A stretch of 64,000 bases of DNA, taken from assembly GCF_002866025.1 (NCBI RefSeq), contig NZ_LNDE01000002.1:248001-312000 (forward strand). The letters run 5' to 3'. Shown piece after piece: positions 51,085 through 62,412 of this stretch; the stretch's first letter is position 1; the number at the start of each line of letters is the position of its first letter. A program made the position numbers and the translations under genes. The DNA is from Thermotoga sp. KOL6. Lineage in GTDB: Bacteria > Thermotogota > Thermotogae > Thermotogales > Thermotogaceae. The notes under the pieces are model-generated. The model was not told the origin of the DNA and made no database searches. It saw only the letters and a list, made by a program, of their open reading frames with translations.

Positions 51085-52122
51085 TCATCCAAGTCTTATT
51101 CTGGGATCTATTAGAGCATACAGAATGTCTATTATGAGATTTCCAACAACGAGTATTGTGGAAAAGAAAAGCGCAGAAGCCATAACAGAGGCATAATCAA
51201 GTTGAAGAGCCGCTTGAGCTGTGAAACTACCTATCCCCGTTCTGTTGAAAACCGTTTCTACGATCACTGTTCCGGAAAACAATCCTATGACCATTCCACC
51301 CGCTACCGTGGTTACGGGAATGAGAGCATTTCTTCTGGCGTGCTTGTTTATCACAACATCTTCCGGAAGCCCCTTTGCTCTAGCGGTTCTCACGTACTCT
51401 TTGTTTAGCACTTCAAGCATACTGGACCTGGTGATTCTCAACAAATACGCCCACCACAACCAAGAAAGAGTCAAAATAGGACCTATTAAGTGTCTTAAAC
51501 CATCCCAAAAGATGTCGAATCTTCCATTCAAAAGAGCGTCTACTGTTATGAGCTTGGTATAGCGATGAAATTCTGGTGATCTTACAGCCTCCTCAGCCCA
51601 TATACTGAGGTTTCCAGGAGGAAGCCAATTGAGAATACTGTAGAAAATCATCAGAACAAGAAGGCCGAATACGAAATCTGGAAAAGACCATCCCACAACG
51701 GCAAATATTCTGATGAAATGATCGAGAAATTTTCCCCTGTGTACCGCTGCTTTCACACCGAGCCATATTCCGACGAAAACGACTGGGAATATGGCGTAAA
51801 GAGCGAGCTCCACAGTATAAGGTAGTCTTTTCAAGAGAGCATCCTTTACAGGTTCTTTTCCAACGAGAGACCATCCCAGATCACCCTTTAGAGTGTTGAG
51901 CAACCATTTTACGTATCGAACCACGAAAAAATCGTTCAGACCGTATTTTTCTTTCAGTGCCTCCAATTGTTCAGTTGTCAATTTGTCCAACATGTTTGGG
52001 TTCACGTAAGCTGCCAGCAACTTGTCAGGACCCAAAGATTGAATCATCGAAAATACTATGAACGTGACTCCAAGAAGTATCAAAGGAAGAAGCAAAAGCC
52101 TTCGTATGATGTATGCGGTCAC
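51085..52122 (-). CDS. oppB: Oligopeptide ABC transporter permease OppB
   Basis: 345 residues, first gene of the operon. Typical start TAYIIRRLLLLPLILLGVTFIVFSMIQ, six helices, EAA loop KEYVRTARAKGLPEDVVINKHARRNALIP. GTG 52122 lies seven bases after GGAGGT; GTG 52131 is part of the Shine-Dalgarno itself. Confidence 0.94.
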   Translation of the reverse strand: MTAYIIRRLLLLPLILLGVTFIVFSMIQSLGPDKLLAAYVNPNMLDKLTTEQLEALKEKYGLNDFFVVRYVKWLLNTLKGDLGWSLVGKEPVKDALLKRLPYTVELALYAIFPVVFVGIWLGVKAAVHRGKFLDHFIRIFAVVGWSFPDFVFGLLVLMIFYSILNWLPPGNLSIWAEEAVRSPEFHRYTKLITVDALLNGRFDIFWDGLRHLIGPILTLSWLWWAYLLRITRSSMLEVLNKEYVRTARAKGLPEDVVINKHARRNALIPVTTVAGGMVIGLFSGTVIVETVFNRTGIGSFTAQAALQLDYASVMASALFFSTILVVGNLIIDILYALIDPRIRLG

Positions 52123-52165
52123 TGAATACACCTCCTGAAAACTCGTTTTGTTGTACCTTCATAAG

Positions 52166-52185
52166 ATTATACTATACCTCGGTAT
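52166..52185 (-). promoter_or_regulatory. Promoter of the opp operon with adjacent inverted repeat
   Basis: Minus strand -10 TATAAT (52166-52171) 44 bases before the oppB start. The inverted repeat ATACC-GA-GGTAT (52174-52185) sits in the spacer where a repressor could block polymerase. No clear -35. Confidence 0.55.
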
Positions 52186-52241
52186 GCAAAACCCGCCAGC
52201 ATTTTGAACTTTCTTTTAGTAAGGAAGGTCATAAACAGCGG

Positions 52242-52250
52242 TGATATAAT
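52242..52250 (+). promoter_or_regulatory. ssrA: Extended -10 promoter of tmRNA
   Basis: TGATATAAT, a perfect extended -10, 14 bases upstream of the mature tmRNA 5' end; no clear -35. Confidence 0.75.
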
Positions 52251-52263
52251 ATACATGGAACCA

Positions 52264-52621
52264 GGGGGCGAATGGGTTCGACGGGGATGGAGTCCCCTGG
52301 GAAGCGAGCCGAGGTCCCCACCACCTCGTAAAAAAGGTGGGACAAAGAATAAGTGCCAACGAACCTGTTGCTGTTGCCGCCTAATAGGTAAGGCGGCCGT
52401 CCTCTCCGAAGTTGGCTGGGCTTCGGAAGAGGGCGTGAGAGATCCAGCCTACCGATCTGGGTTTCGCCTTCCAGCCCAGATCGGGAAAATTTAGGAAGGC
52501 TATGGGAATGGGTACCCTGCCCGTGGGGTACCCTTCCCGAAATGAAAAACACGGGCTGCGCTCGGAGAAGCCCAGGGGCCTCCATCTTCGGACGGGGGTT
52601 CGAATCCCCCCGCCTCCACCA
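52264..52621 (+). ncRNA. ssrA: tmRNA (10Sa RNA)
   Basis: Rescues stalled ribosomes by trans-translation. The 358-base RNA has an acceptor stem GGGGGCG (52264-52270) pairing with CGCCTCC (52611-52617), discriminator A and encoded CCA. The T arm is GGGGGTTCGAATCCCCC. The tag frame starts at 52355 (GCC) and reads ANEPVAVAA followed by TAA at 52382-52384, the Thermotoga tag. GC-rich pseudoknot arms are evident downstream (for example GGGTACC repeats around 52510-52535). Confidence 0.98.
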
Positions 52622-52633
52622 GAAAGAAAAGAT

Positions 52634-52657
52634 AGGGTGCTTTGAGGCACCCTTTTT
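52634..52657 (+). terminator. Terminator of tmRNA
   Basis: GGGTGC (52635-52640), loop TTTGAG, GCACCC (52647-52652), then TTTTTATTTTTT. Confidence 0.9.
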
Positions 52658-52739
52658 ATTTTTTGTTTTGTTATGGCATTAACTTTGATGATGTCTGTAA
52701 TCTGTAATTGTAATGTTAATTTTTCTTAAAATAATTCGC

Positions 52740-52768
52740 TTGAAGTCCCATAAAAAAAGTTGTATATT
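52740..52768 (+). promoter_or_regulatory. Promoter of groESL
   Basis: TTGAAG (52740-52745), 17-base spacer, TATATT (52763-52768). The predicted start site falls at the left arm of CIRCE. Confidence 0.7.
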
Positions 52769-52772
52769 TATA

Positions 52773-52799
52773 TTAGCAGTCCACAATCGAGAGTGCTAA
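52773..52799 (+). promoter_or_regulatory. CIRCE operator (HrcA binding site)
   Basis: TTAGCAGTC, nine-base spacer CACAATCGA, GAGTGCTAA. It matches the TTAGCACTC-N9-GAGTGCTAA consensus with one change (C to G in the left arm). It implies repression of groESL by HrcA, which is encoded outside the window. Confidence 0.95.
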
Positions 52800-52824
52800 A
52801 AAATCTTCGAAGGAGGGATACAAC

Positions 52825-53100
52825 ATGAAAGTGATTCCTCTCGGTGAAAGGCTCCTCATCAAACCCATTAAGGAAGAAAAGAAGACAGAAGGAGGAATAG
52901 TGCTTCCAGATTCTGCAAAGGAGAAACCCATGAAAGCAGAAGTTGTTGCTATAGGAAAAATTGAAGATGACGAAAAATTTGACATCAAAGTTGGCGACAA
53001 AGTGATCTTTTCTAAGTACGCAGGTACAGAAATAAAGATCGATGATGAGGATTACATCATCATTGATGTGAACGACATTCTCGCAAAAATCGAAGAGTGA
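52825..53100 (+). CDS. groES: Co-chaperonin GroES
   Basis: Ten-kDa lid of the chaperonin. 91 residues. [40 protein letters not shown] (mobile loop region) and [23 protein letters not shown] after AAGGAGGG. Heat-shock controlled by the CIRCE element just upstream. Confidence 0.98.
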   Translation: MKVIPLGERLLIKPIKEEKKTEGGIVLPDSAKEKPMKAEVVAIGKIEDDEKFDIKVGDKVIFSKYAGTEIKIDDEDYIIIDVNDILAKIEE

Positions 53101-53111
53101 GGGAGGTGTGA

Positions 53112-54731
<1,620 letters not shown>

Positions 54732-54740
54732 AAAAACAGG

Positions 54741-54775
54741 AAGGGGGCGCACGCCCCCTTTTTATTTTTTTTTGA
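54741..54775. terminator. Terminator of groESL, also usable for rarA
   Basis: AAGGGGGC, loop GCAC, GCCCCCTT followed by TTTATTTTTTTTT on the plus strand. On the minus strand a shorter T run follows (CCTGTTTTTT), so it may also end the rarA transcript. Confidence 0.85.
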
Positions 54776-54778
54776 AGT

Positions 54779-56578
54779 TCAAATTTTAAAATTGTTTTCA
54801 AACACTTCCGTAGTTTCTTCGTCGATGTTACATATTCGAATCTCTTCGAGTGATGTGTTTGGATGTTGATCTATGAAATCTTTTATCACTCTTGCAAAGA
54901 TCTTAGCAGCTCTTTCTTTCGGGAATCCGAATATTCCTGTGCTGATAGCAGGCATCGAGAGTGATTTTAGCTTCAATTCGTGTGCTCTCAGAAGAGCGTT
55001 GTAGACAGCTTTATACAGAAGATCGTCTTCTCCGTAATTTCCACCCTTCCATATCGGTCCAACTGCATGAATCACATATTTCGCTTTCAGATTTCCAGCG
55101 CTGGTTACAACCGCTTCTCCTGTTGGTACTCTTCCTTTTTCTTCCACAATCTTGTCGCTTTCTTCCTGAATGATGGTACCTCCCACTCTCACTATTGCAC
55201 CAGCTACTCCTCCACCATGTTTCAGGTATTCGTTTGCAGCGTTCACAATCGCATCGACTTCCTCTTTTGTTATATCACCTTTTACTATCCTGATCTTTTT
55301 TCCTTTGTAATCCAGCTCTTTTCTCAATTCCGTCAAAATACCACCCCCGTATTTCTCCGGCCAGAGATGTTTGAGTCTTTCAAGGAGTTCTTTCTCAAAG
55401 CCAGCTCCTTTTGGCGAAAACAGAATTTCGTTTCTCAATTTTTCGGGAAGGTAATCTACCTTAACGAATCCTCCGAAGTCGTGTGGATACATGTACCCTC
55501 TTCCATAACCTCTTCTTCTCATCTCCTCTGTAACAGGGTTCCTCAAAAAAAGAGGAACATCCTCAAGGGGAAGCTCTTGTGCTTTTTTCATAGCAAGATA
55601 CACGGCGTTGCTTTTTGGTGCAAGTGAGAGGTATATGGCGCATTCCACAAGATTCAACAGACACTCAGGCAATCCCACGTGTTCAACCGCTATTGCCGTT
55701 GAAACAGCTATATTGAGGGCATTGGGATCCGCCATCCCTATATCTTCACTCGCGAATATAATCATTCTTCTGGCTATGAATCTGAGATCTTCTCCCATGT
55801 TCACCATTTTCACCAGATAATAAACGGATGCATTTGGATCGCTTCCTCTTAAACTTTTTATGAAAGCGGATGCAAAATCGTAATGATTTTCTTTAGTGTA
55901 ACTTACGTTATTCCCTAGAAGATCTCTCAAATCCTCAAATGTCACTTTTTTTGTTCCAAATACTTGATGAACAATTTCGAGGGTATTCAAGAGCTTTCTT
56001 GCATCCCCTTCAGAGTTTTTTACGATCACTTTCTTCACATTCTCTTCCATGTTCATTTTCAAGTCATTTGAAACTCTTTCCAATATTTTAAGAAGATCCT
56101 CTTCAGAAAGCCGTTTGAAATAGAGTATTCTACATCTCGAAAGCAGTGCGGGTACAATCGAAAAACTGGGATTTTCCGTAGTAGTTGCTACTAAGATGAT
56201 GTCTCCTCGTTCCACGTGTGTAACTAGAACCATTTGTTGATTCTTGTTGAGTCTATGTATTTCATCGAGAAACAATAGCAATTTTTTTCCGTATTTTTTC
56301 AATTGTTCCCCTCTTTTGATAACATTTTTTATCTCAGAGACCCCATGAACCGTGGAACTCAGATAAATAACCTCGCCGTCAAAGTGTCTCCGCAGAAGTG
56401 AAAAAACCGAGGTCTTCCCAGACCCCGGTGGTCCATAAAGTATCGAAGAAAACATTTTACCGGTTTTCAGTGTTCTTCTCAAGATTCCATTTTCACCGAA
56501 CAAGTGATCCTGCCCAATGAAATCATCAAAGTCTTGTGGTCTGAACAGCTCAGTCAAGGGTTTTTCTGAAATACTCAA
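54779..56578 (-). CDS. rarA: RarA/MgsA AAA+ ATPase fused to a macrodomain
   Basis: 599 residues. Residues 1-418 are a full RarA (replication-associated recombination protein A): Walker [10 protein letters not shown] (49-57), Walker [10 protein letters not shown] (about 100-108), sensor-1 [10 protein letters not shown], and the C-terminal tetramerisation region ([25 protein letters not shown]-like [18 protein letters not shown]). Residues 429-599 are a macrodomain: [33 protein letters not shown] and [12 protein letters not shown], the ADP-ribose pocket motifs. RarA acts at stalled forks; macrodomains bind or remove ADP-ribose. Start ATG 56578 lies 29 bases inside galE. Confidence 0.93.
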   Translation of the reverse strand: MSISEKPLTELFRPQDFDDFIGQDHLFGENGILRRTLKTGKMFSSILYGPPGSGKTSVFSLLRRHFDGEVIYLSSTVHGVSEIKNVIKRGEQLKKYGKKLLLFLDEIHRLNKNQQMVLVTHVERGDIILVATTTENPSFSIVPALLSRCRILYFKRLSEEDLLKILERVSNDLKMNMEENVKKVIVKNSEGDARKLLNTLEIVHQVFGTKKVTFEDLRDLLGNNVSYTKENHYDFASAFIKSLRGSDPNASVYYLVKMVNMGEDLRFIARRMIIFASEDIGMADPNALNIAVSTAIAVEHVGLPECLLNLVECAIYLSLAPKSNAVYLAMKKAQELPLEDVPLFLRNPVTEEMRRRGYGRGYMYPHDFGGFVKVDYLPEKLRNEILFSPKGAGFEKELLERLKHLWPEKYGGGILTELRKELDYKGKKIRIVKGDITKEEVDAIVNAANEYLKHGGGVAGAIVRVGGTIIQEESDKIVEEKGRVPTGEAVVTSAGNLKAKYVIHAVGPIWKGGNYGEDDLLYKAVYNALLRAHELKLKSLSMPAISTGIFGFPKERAAKIFARVIKDFIDQHPNTSLEEIRICNIDEETTEVFENNFKI

Positions 56579-57479
56579 CGGTGAGTTTCAATCCCTCCTC
56601 TAAAGCAACTGTAGGTTCCCAGCCGAGTTTTTCCTTCGCTTTTGACCAGTCCAGAATACTCTTTCTAACATCACCCTTTCTCGGCGGTTTGTAAACAGGT
56701 TCTTTATTGTAACCTGTTATTTCCTTGAGCATTCTGAAGAGCTGGTTAACGGTGGTTCCTCTTCCCGTTCCTATGTTGAAGACATCGTTGTCTCCCTTTT
56801 CCATGGCGAGGAGATTCGCTCTCACCACATCATCTACGTAGACATAATCCCTTACATATTCACCGTCACCAAATATGTACACTTCTTCGCCTTTCAGCAT
56901 CCTCTCAGAGAATATGGCTACAACTCCCGCTTCTCCATGAGGATCTTGTCTGGGACCATAAACGTTGGCGTATCTCAAAGAAGTATATTTCAATCCATAC
57001 TCTCTGGCAAAGAAGTCAAGGTACATTTCTACAGAATACTTAGCTATACCATACGGAGATATAGGACAGGGAACTTCGGTTTCTGGAGTGGGAAAGGTCC
57101 TCACATTTTCGCCATAGATTGCTCCTCCAGTGGAAGAGAAGATAAATTTTTTTACACCGTATTTGACAGATTTTTCGAGAAGTGTCAGTGAACCAATTAC
57201 GTTTGTTTCTGCATCTTTCACTGGTTCTTTCACTGAAACTGCGACGCTTGCCTGTGCGGCGAGATGGAACACGTATTCGGGCTTGTGCAAGAAGAAAATT
57301 CGTTCCATCATTTCAGCATCTTCCACGCTCTGCTCGTAAAAAAGTGCGTTTTTGTTCAAGTTTTCTACCCTTCCAGAGGAAAGATTGTCTACTACGATGA
57401 CCCCAAATCCTTTTTCTATCAATTTGTCGACCAAATGTGATCCAATGAAACCTGCACCGCCCGTCACCAAAACGTTCAT
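56550..57479 (-). CDS. galE: NAD-dependent nucleotide-sugar epimerase, GalE-like
   Basis: 309 residues, extended SDR family. NAD-binding [16 protein letters not shown] at the start, catalytic Tyr-Lys in [15 protein letters not shown], substrate motifs [18 protein letters not shown] and [15 protein letters not shown]-glucose/galactose 4-epimerase is most likely (TM0509 by recall), although related dehydratases look similar. ATG 57479, seven bases after GAGGAAG and two bases after the DtxR-like gene. Confidence 0.9.
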   Translation of the reverse strand: MNVLVTGGAGFIGSHLVDKLIEKGFGVIVVDNLSSGRVENLNKNALFYEQSVEDAEMMERIFFLHKPEYVFHLAAQASVAVSVKEPVKDAETNVIGSLTLLEKSVKYGVKKFIFSSTGGAIYGENVRTFPTPETEVPCPISPYGIAKYSVEMYLDFFAREYGLKYTSLRYANVYGPRQDPHGEAGVVAIFSERMLKGEEVYIFGDGEYVRDYVYVDDVVRANLLAMEKGDNDVFNIGTGRGTTVNQLFRMLKEITGYNKEPVYKPPRKGDVRKSILDWSKAKEKLGWEPTVALEEGLKLTVEYFRKTLD

Positions 57480-57481
57480 AA

Positions 57482-57991
57482 TCACGCTTCCTCCTCTTCT
57501 TCTTCGATGTTTTTCGCCTCTTCAGGTATCTCTTGAACGTTCACGATCCTTTTGCTTTCTTCGAGAAATTCCTTCAATTCTTGTACCTTACTTTCGTCGA
57601 AATTCACCATTATATCATAGAACTTTTTAAATCTGCTTCTAGTTTTTGTGTCCAAAAAGTGTGAAAAATGACGTGCGAGTTTCTCGGCTGTGGGTGAAGG
57701 TATTCCCATTACATAGAAAAAGAAATTTCTGAGTCTGTTTTGGGAACCCCTGAGTGATCTTGCCTTTCTTTTACCTTTCTCTGTAAGTGTGATATAACCG
57801 TACTTTTCATACTCTACGTATCCAAGTTCTGAAAGTCTTTTCATAGCATTCGTTACACTGGGTAAACTGACACCCATCTTTCTCGCAATGACGCTCACCC
57901 TTGCAGCTGGTTGTTTTTGAAGGATCTCTTGAATCACGGCAAGATAGTCTTCGAGAGCTGGTGTCAGCGTTTTCTTCCTGCCCCTTGGCAT
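57482..57991 (-). CDS. DtxR/MntR-like transcriptional regulator with degenerate metal site
   Basis: 169 residues. Winged helix-turn-helix: LEDYLAVIQEILQKQPAARV, then ARKMGVSLPSVTNAMKRLSE and LGYVEYEKYGYITLTEKG. The dimer/metal region is altered: the usual RH...E and C..EH ligands read RNFFFYVMGIPSP and AEKLARHFSHFL, keeping only one Glu and one or two His. The C-terminus is very acidic (EEEEEEA). It may no longer sense metal. It sits between udg and galE, four bases from udg, and could regulate that operon. Confidence 0.82.
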   Translation of the reverse strand: MPRGRKKTLTPALEDYLAVIQEILQKQPAARVSVIARKMGVSLPSVTNAMKRLSELGYVEYEKYGYITLTEKGKRKARSLRGSQNRLRNFFFYVMGIPSPTAEKLARHFSHFLDTKTRSRFKKFYDIMVNFDESKVQELKEFLEESKRIVNVQEIPEEAKNIEEEEEEA

Positions 57992-57995
57992 CTTA

Positions 57996-58571
57996 TCAAA
58001 CCTCCTTTATAAAACTTTTTGCTTTCTTAAAATCTTCCAGAACTGTTTTTCGTAATTCCTTGCTTCTGTTCCTCAAAAGATAACTCGGATGAAAAGTCGG
58101 AACAACTTTTATTCCTCCCAGCCAGTCAATGGGGGTGCCTCTCACTTTCGTTATGGAAACATTTTTTCCTTCAATAAAAAAAGACAGAGCAGTAGCACCC
58201 AGAGCAACTATCACATCGGGATTTATGATCTCAAGTTGAGCAAGCAAAAAATGTTTACACGCTAGTCTCTCCTCGGAAGTGGGAGTTCTATTGTTAGGGG
58301 GTCTACACTTCACTACATTGCAAATATAGACATCTTCCCGCCTGAACCCAGTTTCTTGGAGAAGCTCAGTGAGCAACATACCTGCTCTTCCAACAAAAGG
58401 CCTTCCCGTTTTGTCTTCCTCTTCTCCTGGTCCCTCTCCGACGAAGACGATTCGAGTATCCAAATTTCCTTCACCCACAACAACATTGGTCCTCGTGAGA
58501 TACAGAGGACAAGCTGTACAATTTTCCACCCTTTTTGCTACTATCTCCATGAGTTCTTCTTTTGTGAACAA
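57996..58571 (-). CDS. Family 4 uracil-DNA glycosylase (Fe-S)
   Basis: 191 residues, homologue of the thermostable T. maritima enzyme that founded family 4 UDG (TM0511, by recall). Excises uracil formed by cytosine deamination, frequent at high temperature. Motif 1 VGEGPGEEEDKTGRPFVGRAG, Cys ligands for the 4Fe-4S cluster in ENCTACPLY and CNVVKCRPPNNRTP, and motif 2 HPSYLLRN. Start TTG 58571 with GGAGGAG six bases upstream. First gene of udg-dtxR-galE-rarA. Confidence 0.96.
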   Translation of the reverse strand: MFTKEELMEIVAKRVENCTACPLYLTRTNVVVGEGNLDTRIVFVGEGPGEEEDKTGRPFVGRAGMLLTELLQETGFRREDVYICNVVKCRPPNNRTPTSEERLACKHFLLAQLEIINPDVIVALGATALSFFIEGKNVSITKVRGTPIDWLGGIKVVPTFHPSYLLRNRSKELRKTVLEDFKKAKSFIKEV

Positions 58572-58629
58572 AACTTTCTCCTCCGAATTTCTGATAAAAT
58601 ATTATTGTGAGTTACTAAAGCCTTATTTA

Positions 58630-58638
58630 ATTCTATCA
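58630..58638 (-). promoter_or_regulatory. Possible extended -10 promoter of the udg operon
   Basis: Minus strand TGATAGAAT, matching TGn-TATAAT at all but one base, about 58 bases before the udg start. Confidence 0.4.
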
Positions 58639-58679
58639 CTCATTGTGTGATTCAATCAAATATTTTAGAGGTGATTCTT

Positions 58680-59111
58680 GTGCCGTTTAGGTTTAGACTC
58701 CAAAAAATATACGAGGTTCGAATAAAAGAAGAAGAAACTTTAAAAAATGATCTTTCAAAGATCTCTGAAAAGATAGAAAATACTAGAAAGATTATACATC
58801 AACTTTCAGAAAAAAAGAAAAGCGTAGAACATAATTTTCTCCGCAAACGCCTCCTTACGAAAAACGATGTACTCGAAATGAGATCTCAAATAGTTTTCTA
58901 CGAGAAAAAAATTGAAGACCTTAGAAGAGAATTGGATGAACTCATGAGAGATCGGGAGGAAATCAGAAAAAAACTTCTTGAAAAGATGAAAGAACGAAAG
59001 ATTTTGGAAAAGTTGAAAGAACGAAAATACAGGGAATATTTAACAGAGGAGAATCTGAAAGAGAGAAAAAGAATGGATGAGATAGCTGAAAGAAAATTTT
59101 GGTGGAGTTAA
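58680..59111 (+). CDS. fliJ: FliJ-like flagellar coiled-coil protein
   Basis: 143 residues, almost wholly alpha-helical and coiled-coil, strongly charged. The start PFRFRLQKIYEVRIKEEET follows the FliJ pattern (FxFrLqkvyxvRxxeEe), and length fits (about 140-150). FliJ is a soluble stalk of the flagellar type III ATPase. GTG 58680 lies six bases after GAGGTG; an in-frame ATG at 58647 has no ribosome site. It overlaps the convergent comM by 4 bases. No other flagellar gene is adjacent, so the call rests on the sequence alone. Confidence 0.75.
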   Translation: MPFRFRLQKIYEVRIKEEETLKNDLSKISEKIENTRKIIHQLSEKKKSVEHNFLRKRLLTKNDVLEMRSQIVFYEKKIEDLRRELDELMRDREEIRKKLLEKMKERKILEKLKERKYREYLTEENLKERKRMDEIAERKFWWS

Positions 59112-60613
59112 TCTTCTCTGAATCTGTATTGCAAAGCTTCTGCAAGATGCTTTAGTTCAATTTTTTCAGAGTTTTCCAGATCGGCAATTGTTCTCGATAA
59201 CTTGAGAATCTTGTCTATTCTTCTTCCCGATAGTCCGTATCTGTCAACATACCTTTTCAGAAATTCTTCACTTTCTGCGTCAAGTTGAACGTACTTTCTC
59301 AACATCTTGTGCGTCATCTGCGAGTTGAAAGAGATGTCCGTCTCCTTGAAACGTTTTCTCTGAATGTTTCTAGCTTTTATAACACGCCCTCTGATACGAG
59401 AACTTTTCTCTCCTTCAGCTTTTTTCATCATCTCTTCAAAAGAAAGCTTTGGAACATTCACCACTACATCGATTCTGTCCAGCAACGGACCCGATATTTT
59501 CTTCTTGTATCGAAGGATGTCTCTAGGAGAACAAACACACGGCTGTTTCTCATCTCCTAGATTTCCACATGGACAAGGATTCATAGCACCCACTAACATG
59601 AACCGAGCAGGGTAAGTGACGGTGAATTTCGCTCGCGAGACGGTGACCCTGTGTTCTTCCAAAGGTTGCCTTAGTGCTTCGAGGACATCCCTTTTGAACT
59701 CTGGCAATTCGTCGAGGAACAGCACACCGTTGTGGGCTAAAGAGATCTCACCAGGTTTCGGAGAAGTTCCACCACCGATGATAGAAACTGTAGAAGCTGT
59801 GTGATGTGGGGAACGAAACGGGCGGTTTCGAATGATCCCTGGGTAACCAGCAGCACTGTACACTTTGCTTGTTTCGATGATTTCCTCTTCTGTCATTGGA
59901 GGAAAGATTGTGGGAATTCTTTTGGCTATCATGGTTTTTCCAGATCCAGGATTTCCTATCATCAAAATGTTGTGGAAACCAGCAACTGCTATCTCGACGG
60001 CTCTTTTCACCATTTCATGATTTCTGACGTCGGAAAAATCGATATTTTGTATGGGATCGATTGCTCTTATTCCAGAATATTCGATGTTCTTTAAAGAAAT
60101 ATCTCCTCTCAAAAATTCCACACATTCTCTGAGAGTTCTCACGGCGTACACGTGCAATCCTTTTACACATTTGGCTTCTTCTTCGTTATCTTTAGGTATT
60201 ATCACCATTCCGTTGAAATGTTCAGAAAGGGAAAGAAGAACCGGCAGTATACCACTGACGCGTTTCACTTCACCACTCAACGAAAGTTCTCCAACAGCGA
60301 GAGTGTCTTCGTTCACCTTTACGATCCCGGTTGAGGCAAGTATACACAGTGCTATCGGTAAATCGAGCATGGAGCCTTCTTTTCTCACATCTCCAGGAGC
60401 TAGATTAACGACGAATTTCCCGTGTGGCAAAGAAAATCCGCTGTTCAATATAGCACTCTTCACCCGTTTTCTGCTTTCTTTCACCGCGGTGTCTCCGAGC
60501 CCTACTACATCTATATCGTTGAAAACACTTCTATTGTCGAAATCTACTTCTACATCTATCTTCATCGCTTCTATTCCCTGAATGGTGGCCGATGATAGCT
60601 TACTGTAGTTCAT
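59108..60613 (-). CDS. comM: ComM/YifB family Mg-chelatase-like AAA+ ATPase
   Basis: 501 residues. N-terminal Lon-substrate-like domain ([38 protein letters not shown]). Walker [17 protein letters not shown] (about 215-230), [17 protein letters not shown], Walker [12 protein letters not shown], and a Cys-rich insert [18 protein letters not shown]. In Vibrio ComM is a hexameric helicase that promotes branch migration in natural transformation. T. maritima-like strains are not well known as competent, so the role here is inferred. It follows proS with an ATGA overlap. Confidence 0.92.
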   Translation of the reverse strand: MNYSKLSSATIQGIEAMKIDVEVDFDNRSVFNDIDVVGLGDTAVKESRKRVKSAILNSGFSLPHGKFVVNLAPGDVRKEGSMLDLPIALCILASTGIVKVNEDTLAVGELSLSGEVKRVSGILPVLLSLSEHFNGMVIIPKDNEEEAKCVKGLHVYAVRTLRECVEFLRGDISLKNIEYSGIRAIDPIQNIDFSDVRNHEMVKRAVEIAVAGFHNILMIGNPGSGKTMIAKRIPTIFPPMTEEEIIETSKVYSAAGYPGIIRNRPFRSPHHTASTVSIIGGGTSPKPGEISLAHNGVLFLDELPEFKRDVLEALRQPLEEHRVTVSRAKFTVTYPARFMLVGAMNPCPCGNLGDEKQPCVCSPRDILRYKKKISGPLLDRIDVVVNVPKLSFEEMMKKAEGEKSSRIRGRVIKARNIQRKRFKETDISFNSQMTHKMLRKYVQLDAESEEFLKRYVDRYGLSGRRIDKILKLSRTIADLENSEKIELKHLAEALQYRFRED

Positions 60614-62343
60614 TCGTTTGCCTCCTTAGGATCGTATTCTTTCTTCATCTTTTCCAAAATCTCAAGAAATAGACTGTAGCCGTTGTCTATCTTCACTCTC
60701 ACCAATTCTTTGGAGTAACGTTTCTTGAGTTCGACCACACCGTCTTTGAGAGACTTTCCCACGTTTACTCTTATTGGGAAGCCTATCAAATCCGCATCCT
60801 TGAATTTGAATCCAGGAGAAACTTCCCTGTCATCGAGGACAACTTCTTCACCTCTATCGAGAAGCAGACGGTACAGCTCCTCACCAACTTGCTTTTGTTC
60901 TGGATCGTTCATGTTCAAAATATCGATAATGACTGTGTAAGGTGCTACCGAGAGTGGCCATATCATGCCGTTTTCATCGTGAAAATGTTCTACAACCGCG
61001 GCCATCGTTCGGGATACACCCCAGCCGTAGCACCCCATGATGAAAGGTTTCAATTCACCGTTTTCATCCGTGAAGTAAGCCTTCATAGCTTCAGAGTACT
61101 TTGTTCCCAGCTTGAAAATATGCCCCAGTTCGATTCCTTTTGTTGCCTTAAGGGGCGTACCACAGACAGGACAAGGATCTCCCTCGACAACAGTCCTTAG
61201 ATCATACCATTCGTCTACTTTGAAATCCCTTGAATGATTCGCATTGACATAGTGTGTATCTTCTTCCATCCCACCTACCACGAAATTTTTCAAACCCTTG
61301 ATACTGTAATCAGCAACTTTCTTGACGTCTACACCGACTGGTCCAATGAATCCAATCGGTACACCAAAATCTTCGAGCACCTCCTCGGGAGTGGCGAGTC
61401 TCAACGATTGATCTTTCAAATGTGCTTTGAGTTTCGCTTCGTTGAGCTCTAAATCTCCTCTTATGAGAACCATTACATACCCGTCTCTTCCTTTGAAAAG
61501 AAGCGATTTTACTATCTTTCTAGGAGAAACTCCAAGAAACTTTGAAACTTCTTCTATCGTTCTGACGTTGGGGGTGGGGACTTTTTCCAGAGGTTTTTCA
61601 GGTTCATCCTCCTGTGGATACGATCCTTTGTATTCTGCCTTTTCATCACTCGCTTGATAGCCACATTTTTCACAGTAGAGAACGTTCGTCTCACCGATCT
61701 TTGCCGGCACAACGAATTCGTGGGAGGCGTTTCCACCGATTGCGCCTGTTTCTGCTTCAATCACCATGTATTTCACATTGAGTCTTTCCATAATTCGGGA
61801 GTACGCCTCTTTGAAAAGTTCGTAAGTTTCGTCCAAAGATTTCCAATCCTGATGAAAGCTGTAAGCATCTTTCATCACGAATTCTCTCGCTCTCAAAAGA
61901 CCGAATCGAGGCCTTATTTCGTCTCTGTACTTATTCGCTATTTGATAAACAACCAAAGGAAGCTGTCTGTATGATCTCAATTCGTTTTTCACGAGATCTG
62001 TGACTATCTCTTCGTGTGTGGGTCCTAGAGTGAAGTCTCGTCCATGTCTATCTTTGAGTTTCATCATCTCGGGACCATAATCGTCCCATCTTCCTGATTT
62101 TTTCCAAAGTTCCGCGGGTTGAAGGATGGGCATCAAGATCTCTTGGGCGCCTATGCGGTTCATCTCTTCACGAACAATATTTTCTATTTTAAGAAGGACT
62201 CTCCTTCCAAGGGGAAGGTAAGTGTAGATGCCTGCAGCCACTTTTCTAATAAATCCACCGCGAAGGAGATATTCATGACTCACCGTTTCAACATCCGATG
62301 GCGTTTCTTTTAGAGTAGGAGCGTACAGCTGTTTCATTCGCAA
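60610..62343 (-). CDS. proS: Prolyl-tRNA synthetase (bacterial type, with editing domain)
   Basis: Class II synthetase, 577 residues. Motif 1 [20 protein letters not shown], motif 2 [21 protein letters not shown], motif 3 [15 protein letters not shown]. The INS editing domain between motifs 2 and 3 (about 225-400) clears mischarged Ala-tRNA(Pro). A four-Cys pattern (LYCEKCGYQ and PCPVCGTP) is present. Start TTG 62343 is seven bases after GGAGGAG; ATG 62337 is further. Confidence 0.97.
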   Translation of the reverse strand: MRMKQLYAPTLKETPSDVETVSHEYLLRGGFIRKVAAGIYTYLPLGRRVLLKIENIVREEMNRIGAQEILMPILQPAELWKKSGRWDDYGPEMMKLKDRHGRDFTLGPTHEEIVTDLVKNELRSYRQLPLVVYQIANKYRDEIRPRFGLLRAREFVMKDAYSFHQDWKSLDETYELFKEAYSRIMERLNVKYMVIEAETGAIGGNASHEFVVPAKIGETNVLYCEKCGYQASDEKAEYKGSYPQEDEPEKPLEKVPTPNVRTIEEVSKFLGVSPRKIVKSLLFKGRDGYVMVLIRGDLELNEAKLKAHLKDQSLRLATPEEVLEDFGVPIGFIGPVGVDVKKVADYSIKGLKNFVVGGMEEDTHYVNANHSRDFKVDEWYDLRTVVEGDPCPVCGTPLKATKGIELGHIFKLGTKYSEAMKAYFTDENGELKPFIMGCYGWGVSRTMAAVVEHFHDENGMIWPLSVAPYTVIIDILNMNDPEQKQVGEELYRLLLDRGEEVVLDDREVSPGFKFKDADLIGFPIRVNVGKSLKDGVVELKKRYSKELVRVKIDNGYSLFLEILEKMKKEYDPKEANE

Positions 62344-62381
62344 GGTGCATCTCCTCCTTAAAAGCGAGTTTTCTTTGAATT

Positions 62382-62390
62382 ATTGTATCA
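62382..62390 (-). promoter_or_regulatory. Extended -10 promoter of proS-comM
   Basis: Minus strand TGATACAAT, one base from TGn-TATAAT, 39 bases before the proS start. Plus-strand overlap gives TATCAT (62386-62391), a possible weak -10 for the radical SAM gene. Confidence 0.55.
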
Positions 62391-62412
62391 TAGAACTGAG
62401 GAGGGAAGAATT

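Noticed and set aside
52204-52650. Open frames on both strands across the tmRNA
   Set aside because: They are translations of structured RNA; acceptor stem, tag frame and T arm identify tmRNA.
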